Shown: positions 61,301-64,000 of the stretch, piece by piece
Layout: each line of letters begins with the position of its first letter
How positions within the stretch are numbered: position 1 is the stretch's first letter
Position numbers and translations under genes: made by a program
Notes under the pieces: generated by a model
The model's input: only the letters and a program-made list of their open reading frames with translations
Told to the model about the DNA's origin: nothing
Database searches by the model: none
Source of the DNA: Lactarius indigo
Taxonomy: Eukaryota > Basidiomycota > Agaricomycetes > Russulales > Russulaceae
Reading direction: 5' to 3'
NCBI GenBank assembly: GCA_025766275.1
Contig: JAFKAC010000059.1
Location: 186,001 to 250,000 of the forward strand
Length of the DNA stretch: 64,000 bases

Positions 61301-62108
61301 TCCCCCCATCACCCCAGCTCAGATGCAGAACTTGGATGAAGCTTCCCCCACAGCCAGACAAGTCGATGAAGTCCTAGAAGACCTGAAAGATGACCGCCTC
61401 ACAGCGGAAGTTTCCAGGACTCGCCGACTCTTGCGAAACCAGAAGGCCCTCCGAAAGGAGATTGAAGGCCTGTACAAGACGATGGAGCCCCTCAAAAGGC
61501 ACCTCCTCAACATGGACATGCAGCTAACCAGCACCCGAAGAAGGCTGCAAGAACACAAGGCCTATGTCCGGATTGCAGACCGATGGCTCACACTACACCC
61601 CCCTCCTCCGGAAGAAGAAACTCACCCCTTTGAAGTCCACCCCATTCCTGCCCCTGCTCCACCTCGCTACCACTCCATGCCACGACTCCACGACGAACCA
61701 GAAGGACCTAGCCCCTCCGCAGAAAGGAAGAAGAGACGCAAGCGCAGAGCCAACAAGAAGGAGACTGGCACCATTCGACTTTGTTACAGGTGCCAGTCTG
61801 AAGACCACCTCTCCTTCGCCTGCCCTCAAAAACAGAAGTTCTGCTGGAGGTGTTCTAGCACTGACCACTTCCCCTATCAGTGCCTCTGGCCAGCCCCAGA
61901 AGAACGCACTCAGTGGTGTGGCAAGTGTTTTACCAGCAACAGCCACGAAGAAATCAAGTGTCCCAAGTATGAAAATTGTCGCAAGTGTGGGGCCCATGGT
62001 CCCTTCAACTTCCTTCGCCAACATCGCTGCCCCCTCCCTCGCGAAAGCACCCCCTCCAACGATGTAGATAATGATGTCTATGACCTGATGGACTTCGAAG
62101 CACTCTAG
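49350..62108 (+). CDS. G1 pol with C-terminal zinc-knuckle domain, split by G2
   Basis: The frame runs 49350-53093 and resumes at 60969-62108. One copy of the CCCCT duplication rejoins it exactly in phase (1627 residues). Domains: aspartic protease (LLDSGATDNLID), RT (LFVYMDDVLIA), RNase H (LEVDASAFATGAIL, FTDHKNLEYY), and integrase with HHCC (CATCQSN) and DDE (DFITKLP, ISDRDPRF, AYHPQTDGQSERTNQWLEQY). A chromodomain (WEVERILETR, FLIKWKGY, NSWEPEKNL) follows. The extra part begins around ATG 52815 (MPSRSSSVERL) and has Pro-rich sequence, VIGTMGKNLPHYG, a coiled coil (about 61380-61560) and Cys/His knuckles (CYRCQSEDHLSFAC, CWRCSSTDHFPYQC, CGKC, CRKCGAHG). With G2 present, pol reads into the G2 LTR and stops at 53165. 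Confidence 0.9.
53094..53661 (+). repeat. G2 5' LTR
   Basis: 568 bp. TATTTAA at 53399-53405 is followed 32 nt later by the self-primer AGACTAGACTT (53431-53441). The single difference attributable to loss in this LTR is CpG to CpA (ACACGAG to ACACAAG). Confidence 0.95.
53399..53441 (+). promoter_or_regulatory. G2 LTR TATA-like box and self-primer
   Basis: TATTTAA (53399-53405), then AGACTAGACTT (53431-53441), complementary to the PBS. The spacing of 32 nt matches G1 (33) and G3 (34). Confidence 0.65.
53664..53674 (+). promoter_or_regulatory. G2 primer-binding site (self-priming)
   Basis: AAGTCTAGTCT starts three bases after the LTR and is the exact reverse complement of 53431-53441. The gag frame is open straight through it. 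Confidence 0.75.
53680..55344 (+). CDS. G2 gag
   Basis: 554 codons if counted from GTG 53680; the frame is open back to 53620, with no ATG before 54082 (MSTTQL...). The N-terminal 130 residues (LWRNTPHDEGYY, YEPIEYIEDQ) resemble the G1 and G3 leaders. A Gly/Ala/Pro repeat follows (APGGGGG units, 54240-54340), then the retrotransposon gag domain (FTGDQEASRAFLNAF, RGPLVDDWVEEQ, NLANKAGYNKDEA) and a CCHC knuckle CFRCRGQGHISRFC near 55090-55130. The end overlaps pol. Confidence 0.88.
   Translation: MALTSRSRTKFVKEYLERHPYDDLRPSIKGTALWRNTPHDEGYYIYDPDKLTYEPIEYIEDQHIWAYVAYSDSKHSWYSYKPVPAHLGLGPGKGQISAIEADSDIEEPSSEPDLDNPTLTPTTQRPVDFTSYANMSTTQLSTTLTSSQPAAGSSTANPASSGGHLVGGSMSTSGGGTTGGAGSHHGGGTPGGGGGAPGGGGGAPGGGGGAPGGGGGGAAAGPAAGGPPPPNGRLGGNPPPEFTGDQEASRAFLNAFALYRGMNPNVQQLTLPYSRAMTLLSYIRGPLVDDWVEEQIQWLADQLAGGVAMNAENLWNTIETRFIQAYTDTTQQQKARHAIQNLRMDKEDIDTYIAKFSNLANKAGYNKDEATTLEIFQKGLPNALVINAIKFHHPVDWDDWKTAVTLQQAEYLLLKDRLTKGRTDKKGGASRDQWLNALNKTRDPNAMDVSRTRAQAAMTEDEKKLLQKEGRCFRCRGQGHISRFCPQKTTTTIKAAGTNDSTPPTATISMTALRPLSNEEQADAQVAALFAQTPEVRELMVDKLFGQKKDFLNA
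55326..55332 (+). promoter_or_regulatory. G2 gag-pol -1 frameshift heptamer GGATTTT
   Basis: AAG GAT TTT CTG in the gag frame gives G GAT TTT in slippery phase, four codons before the gag stop. The pol frame (-1) is open from here. Same heptamer and phase as in G1. Confidence 0.7.
55332..58871 (+). CDS. G2 pol (protease-RT-RNase H-integrase-chromodomain)
   Basis: About 1180 residues after the frameshift, open to TAA. Protease LVDSGATDNFIS; RT core with SKLDIRWGYNNVRI and VIVYMDDILIA; RNase H IEVDASSYALGAVL and IHTDHANLQYW; integrase zinc finger (HPGIANTLELL, CATCQSNK) and DDE (MDFIVKLPMSKG, ISDRDPRFA, YHPQTDGQSERTNQWLEQY). The chromodomain is at the C-terminus (YEVERIEDAQ, LVKWKGFPPSDNTWEP). 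The chromodomain places the element in the chromovirus group and would steer integration to marked chromatin. Unlike G1, pol ends soon after the chromodomain. Confidence 0.93.
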   Translation, partial: SERLNPAAWARALKLSVYNSRFRSMRIPVLFKSAHATAERNVLVDSGATDNFISANLLKRLKITWLPTERSIKIWNVDGTHNQGGEITSFTDLTVKTGGKTQNLRFLITDLGNDEVILGYPWFTAFEPKFHWRDATLDEEFQPVVITSLHLSDEAMPLEATIKALETYQLDESAWEQLQREEPYIRLRKTTTASELAQQEAAKKPQKTFEEMVLEEYRRHQKVFSEEASQRFPPSRPWDHAIDLVPTAPETMDCKVYPLTIPENEKLTEFVTEHLEKKYIQPSKSPYASPFFFIKKKDGKLRPVQDYRRLNELTVKNHYPLPLIPELIDKIREARLYSKLDIRWGYNNVRIKQGDEWKAAFKTNQGLFEPRVMFFGLTNSPSTFQTMMDTIFRELVLTGEVIVYMDDILIATADNRTHHRKILHQVLDLCDHHDLYIKPEKCVFEVHEVEYLGLIIGYGQLRMDPVKVQGVREWKAPTSLKEVRAFLGFCNFYRRFIRGFSTIARPLHDLTKKDVPWEWTEARQKAFDTIKERISSEPVLLFPKLDQPFEIEVDASSYALGAVLNQKGEDDKIHPVAFYSESLSEAERNYDIYDRELLAIVKALRTWRTYLVGSPHLITIHTDHANLQYWKEPRKISQRVAREFQELSEYNFILKHIPGTKNTQADSLSRRPDYDDGTSDNDHVTVLPDDVFLKVTQTSMHNMDIWTQIAQNIDEATLLPWIEPHNLKKHNGLWWKGDVLVVVGNNELKREVITFFHDTPSAGHPGIANTLELLRRDFWWPNMRKDVEAYVKGCATCQSNKANHCRQKPHLFPITTEPSAEPFEVVAMDFIVKLPMSKGFDSILTVTDHDCSKAAIFIPCNETITSEGVAKLYLRHVYPHYGLPRRIISDRDPRFASMFMRQLCKTLGIQQNVSSAYHPQTDGQSERTNQWLEQYLRHWCNVQQDNWVELLPMAQFAHNSWRNATTRHSPFSLIMGWEPRTVWTPKPSHSPAVDQRLEELQILRQHAQDSIKHAQHLMAQRGKTGFTPYQQGDQVWLEGTNLRTFYPTSKLAPKRYGPFNIVKVLSDVSYELELPASWKIHPVFHANLLTPYKETEMHGANYTRPPPDLIDGEEEYEVERIEDAQERGRGRKLHYLVKWKGFPPSDNTWEPATNMTHATDVIRDFYQQYPTAKGAGRTI
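58913..60361 (+). CDS. G2 third ORF: coiled-coil, multi-zinc-knuckle protein
   Basis: Starts 41 nt after the pol stop with ATG 58913 and encodes 482 residues. The N-terminal third is Pro/Thr-rich. A conserved block with VVGTMGMGQPHYG follows, then a coiled coil (about residues 240-300), then four Cys/His clusters: CYHCNSPHHLVRDC, CQHCQSQEHQSYRC, CGRC and CRKCGKRG. The same order and motifs occur in the fused tail of G1 pol. No signal peptide or membrane segment is seen, so it does not look like an env. It may bind RNA or DNA, or help packaging; the function is unknown. It ends 34 bp before the 3' LTR. Its expression (separate promoter, reinitiation or splicing) is unclear. Confidence 0.85.
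   Translation: MTDTPVSDTTFINILSNPQLEVALERGIVTLDLTDIPRLSPPPSPQHDTVTTPAFIEREPGELTPSTPEEGQYSPTPPPQQQLTPPPEPRPQSLPSSPSSTPPPPLEPFTPVRVHTPIDYDRPDSPPTDTEDPGAPFFPNLPGTPKYYPLQIPLPDGGSNPAKYIYYRKGFTEVVGTMGMGQPHYGEEVYLSSLRPNVSAPPFTAEQLQFFDPHDIRACALDETLIELNSPRLTAEITRLRTGLLALKELDEKCEKLEEDARKLRAERLTVDLMLASTKRRLQYAGALATIGNEYARMTALPAPLRHSRYAIPFSPRRGGPLEFPRLADKPHRRRCYHCNSPHHLVRDCPTRPRPACQHCQSQEHQSYRCIFRRAGMVEEVITTHQADERIRQAVATEATTSFTVPKPPTIAAHTQGRWCGRCFRTDANHDEIRCPQYEMCRKCGKRGPFLFLKTHYCRLDISPWPENDLDADIYDLIDPES
60396..60963 (+). repeat. G2 3' LTR
   Basis: 568 bp, no indels relative to the 5' LTR. Two differences are CpG losses here (GGCGCC to GGCACC, CCCGGT to CCCTGT). Confidence 0.95.
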
Positions 62109-62134
62109 GGAGAGTTGACTTAGAGAGGGGCTCA

Positions 62135-62712
62135 TGTTATGATCCGACGCTTCGGACCTAAACCACAGTATGTCTCCACCCTGCCTTCCCCTTCTGTACC
62201 ATGCCTTGTTACCAAAGGAGCTACTGTTACTAGTGGCGCTGTTTCTTTGATCCGAACTTCTGCTTACTCCGTTTAGTCTCTTTGATATTGTGTGGGCTTG
62301 TGTTCATGTTGTTTGGAACCCTGTCCTATATAAACCTGTACCATAGACCGTAGGAAGCCAGACTTGGCTTCGTTTGCAATCTAGCAACCTTGCCTCCGTA
62401 CTTTGGTGTGACCTCGCCTTATCCTCCTCTTCTTGTGCATCCCCTGCCTCAGTCCCTAGCCAGGACACTTCGAAGTCTTTGCAGTTGAACTATATCAACG
62501 CGTCATACCTGTTATACTCTGTGCACTAGCAAGATCAAGTGTAGAGAAGTGTCAGACACTTCGGACGAGGAGTCTTACCTTGCAGAGTAGTGCTGCGCCC
62601 TGTGCCACACTTTCGTCACTTGTATTTCATAGCAATAAGACGACAGAAGTCTTCGCTTGATACTTGTGTGATTAGAAACCTTCAGAACCCACGCCCCTGC
62701 TAGGGCGTAACA
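62135..62712 (+). repeat. G1 3' LTR
   Basis: 578 bp, no indels relative to the 5' LTR. Two CpG differences: AAGCG/AAGTG and AGATG/AGACG. Confidence 0.95.
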
Positions 62713-63056
62713 ACTAGGGTTTGAGCTACTTATGCGATACGTTGGACGCTTACCTACGGAGATTCAGAGCAGCGCTTGAAAGCCTGCTAACTTGTATTTA
62801 ATCTGTCTTGTGAAGACCAAGATACACCATCTTGGTCTTCTTGAATCGTCACTTGTTGTCTCTTCTCTTCGCCTCGTCTCAGACAGTTGTCCGACTTCGT
62901 TCGTGACCTAAACCTTCGACCTATCGGTATACCTCCGCGTATTTACCACGACGTACGCTTGGACCTCCGCGTTTTCAAGCCAATAGGACCGTTATATCGC
63001 TAAGTTGTTACCGCCATCTCGTGCTCAAGTCGAGCTCACGTCGTGATGACGTTACA
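62713..63056 (+). repeat. Gypsy G3 5' LTR, right piece (inferred)
   Basis: Follows the G1 target duplication and ends GACGTTACA, just like the LTR ends of G1 and G2, with a PBS three bases further on. It contains a TATA-like box and a self-primer. The left part of this LTR is probably at 46769-46890. Confidence 0.65.
62795..62839 (+). promoter_or_regulatory. G3 LTR TATA-like box and self-primer
   Basis: TATTTAA (62795-62801) and ATCTTGGTCTT (62829-62839), 34 nt apart. The primer forms the right arm of a perfect 11-bp inverted repeat with AAGACCAAGAT just upstream (62813-62823), so the DNA also holds a second copy of the PBS sequence inside the LTR. Confidence 0.6.
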
Positions 63057-63058
63057 TT

Positions 63059-63069
63059 AAGACCAAGAT
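63059..63069 (+). promoter_or_regulatory. G3 primer-binding site (self-priming)
   Basis: AAGACCAAGAT, three bases after the LTR end, is the exact reverse complement of 62829-62839. Confidence 0.7.
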
Positions 63070-63075
63070 CCCATC

Positions 63076-64000
63076 GTGGCCGTAACAACAAGAGATCAGT
63101 GGACGAGTTTCCGTCCTTATTCAATTCCAAGGAGAGGAGAACGAAACGTCCCCACCCGCTTTCTACAAGCTGCTAGTTGGAGGGACAGACAAGAAGAAAC
63201 CGGATACTTTGTGGAGTTCAACGGACCTACCAGGTTCTGCCCAGTTGAGTTCAACTTCAACCATCTGTGCTGGGTAGAAGTTACGTGGAATCCAATAGAC
63301 TCCCAGTGGGACGTAATGCGACCGGCAGGACCTCGATATCACTGCGATATCGACGCGCGAGAGCTCAACAGCAGAACCGACTGGGGCCCTATTGACAGAC
63401 AAGTAAGAGAACACTCTACTGGTGAGGTAGTGTCAGAAGAAGAAGAAGAACAAAACCAAGAAGAAAGCGAGGGATGAGAACCCGATCAGACGGAAACCAG
63501 TGGAGGAGCAATACAAGATCTCCTCCTTGAACGAGCTGAGTCCGCCCACATTACAGAGCCAGAACCCATTCACATCCGATCGCCAGCCATCATGGCCACC
63601 ATCACTCGAGCAATGGAAGAAGTGGCGCTTGAAGAATCGCGTGCCATACGAGCAGAGGCAAGAGAAATACTCATGCCTATCAACCCAGAAACCGGAAGAC
63701 GAATGACGGCAGACGACGCCGCAATATTTCGAGCAATAGGGTCCGACAGAGGAGACCCGCCATCAGGGCGACCCATCGCATTGGAACTACCTCCAGGAGT
63801 CGGCGGACCCAGCGGAGATCCACCACCGCCGCCGGGAGGAGGAATCCCTTTCGACATACGAAGGACCGAACCACCGCGAGGACCGCCCAATGGACCGCCT
63901 GGAGGAGGTGGCAGAGGCGGAGGCGGAGGAGGCGGCGGTGGAGGCAGAGGGGGAGACACCGGCGGAGGAGGAGGAGGACATCATAATGAGAAACTCACCG
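63076..64000 (+). pseudogene. Gypsy G3 gag, partial, one in-frame stop
   Basis: The first open part (from GTG 63076 to TGA 63475-63477) has the leader seen in G1 and G2 (SWRDRQEETGYF, FCPVEFNFN). The same frame then continues past the TGA to ATG 63592 (MATITRAMEEV) and on through a Glu/Arg-rich helix into a Gly/Pro-rich repeat cut by the window end. The TGA sits between Gly and Glu, where CGA (Arg) would fit. The rest of gag and pol are outside the window. Confidence 0.7.

Larger units (their letters stand above)
46891..62712 (+). mobile_element. Gypsy G1: Ty3/chromovirus element, interrupted by G2
   Basis: LTRs of 578 bp (46891-47468 and 62135-62712), TGTTA...TAACA, flanked by ACTAG (46886-46890 and 62713-62717). 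The LTRs differ at two positions only. Order: self-primer PBS, gag, pol with chromodomain, and a zinc-knuckle domain fused to pol. The G2 element (53094-60963) is inserted in the frame after the chromodomain; without it G1 is about 7.95 kb and has no stop or frameshift. AGAGAGGGG before the 3' LTR is a likely polypurine tract. Confidence 0.95.

Overview
The window looks like a nuclear contig from a mushroom-forming basidiomycete (Agaricomycetes). The host-type genes are cut by many short introns of about 42-81 nt with GT..AG ends. The repertoire is typical of that group: C2-NACHT-WD40 NLR-like proteins, an aquaglyceroporin, an AP180/ANTH relic, a DUF6532-like hypothetical, a Plavaka transposase, and chromodomain Ty3/gypsy elements. 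I found no rRNA, tRNA or CRISPR array. All names are homology calls made by eye; no database search was run.

Layout. 1-21065: two direct copies (450-6865 and about 14550-21065) of a segment carrying an NLR-like gene with a C2 domain, a helical linker, a NACHT ATPase and 14 WD40 repeats. Copy 1 can be assembled from eight exons into one open frame of 1696 codons. Copy 2 is the same except for one TGG-to-TGA stop at codon 249. Between the copies lie a decayed ANTH-domain (AP180-like) gene, a 280-bp foldback element and an apparently intact nine-exon aquaglyceroporin gene. 21484-27081: a complete Ty1/copia element with 617-bp LTRs, TTTGT target duplication and one stop inside the gag zinc knuckle. 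27345-30825: a CA-rich minisatellite and a decayed pogo-type transposase on the minus strand.

31521-43926: a minus-strand DUF6532-like gene split by a 9554-bp hAT element (8-bp target duplication ACCGACGT). The hAT has an intact 14-exon, 817-aa transposase, and is itself hit by a 3316-bp pogo-like element with 35-bp perfect terminal inverted repeats and an intact 874-aa transposase. 44131-46768: a Plavaka transposase pseudogene. 46769-64000: a nest of three Ty3/gypsy chromoviruses or relatives. The outermost (G3) is entered at the window end. Its 5' LTR appears to be split by G1 (46891-62712, TSD ACTAG), and G1 is split by G2 (53094-60963, TSD CCCCT), which is intact.

The most interesting material is in the gypsy elements. 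All three carry an 11-nt primer-binding site just after the 5' LTR that is perfectly complementary to 11 nt inside their own LTR, 32-34 nt downstream of a TATA-like box. This is the arrangement expected for Tf1-type self-priming. G1 and G2 share a GGATTTT slippery heptamer at the gag-pol overlap. Both encode a conserved extra domain downstream of the chromodomain (coiled coil plus clustered zinc knuckles), fused to pol in G1 and a separate ORF in G2. All three have a related N-terminal gag extension that has no AUG. Finally, all 19 LTR-to-LTR differences across the three complete LTR elements lie at CpG sites, and most TE stop codons are TGA where Arg (CGA) fits, which points to cytosine methylation and deamination as the main decay process here.
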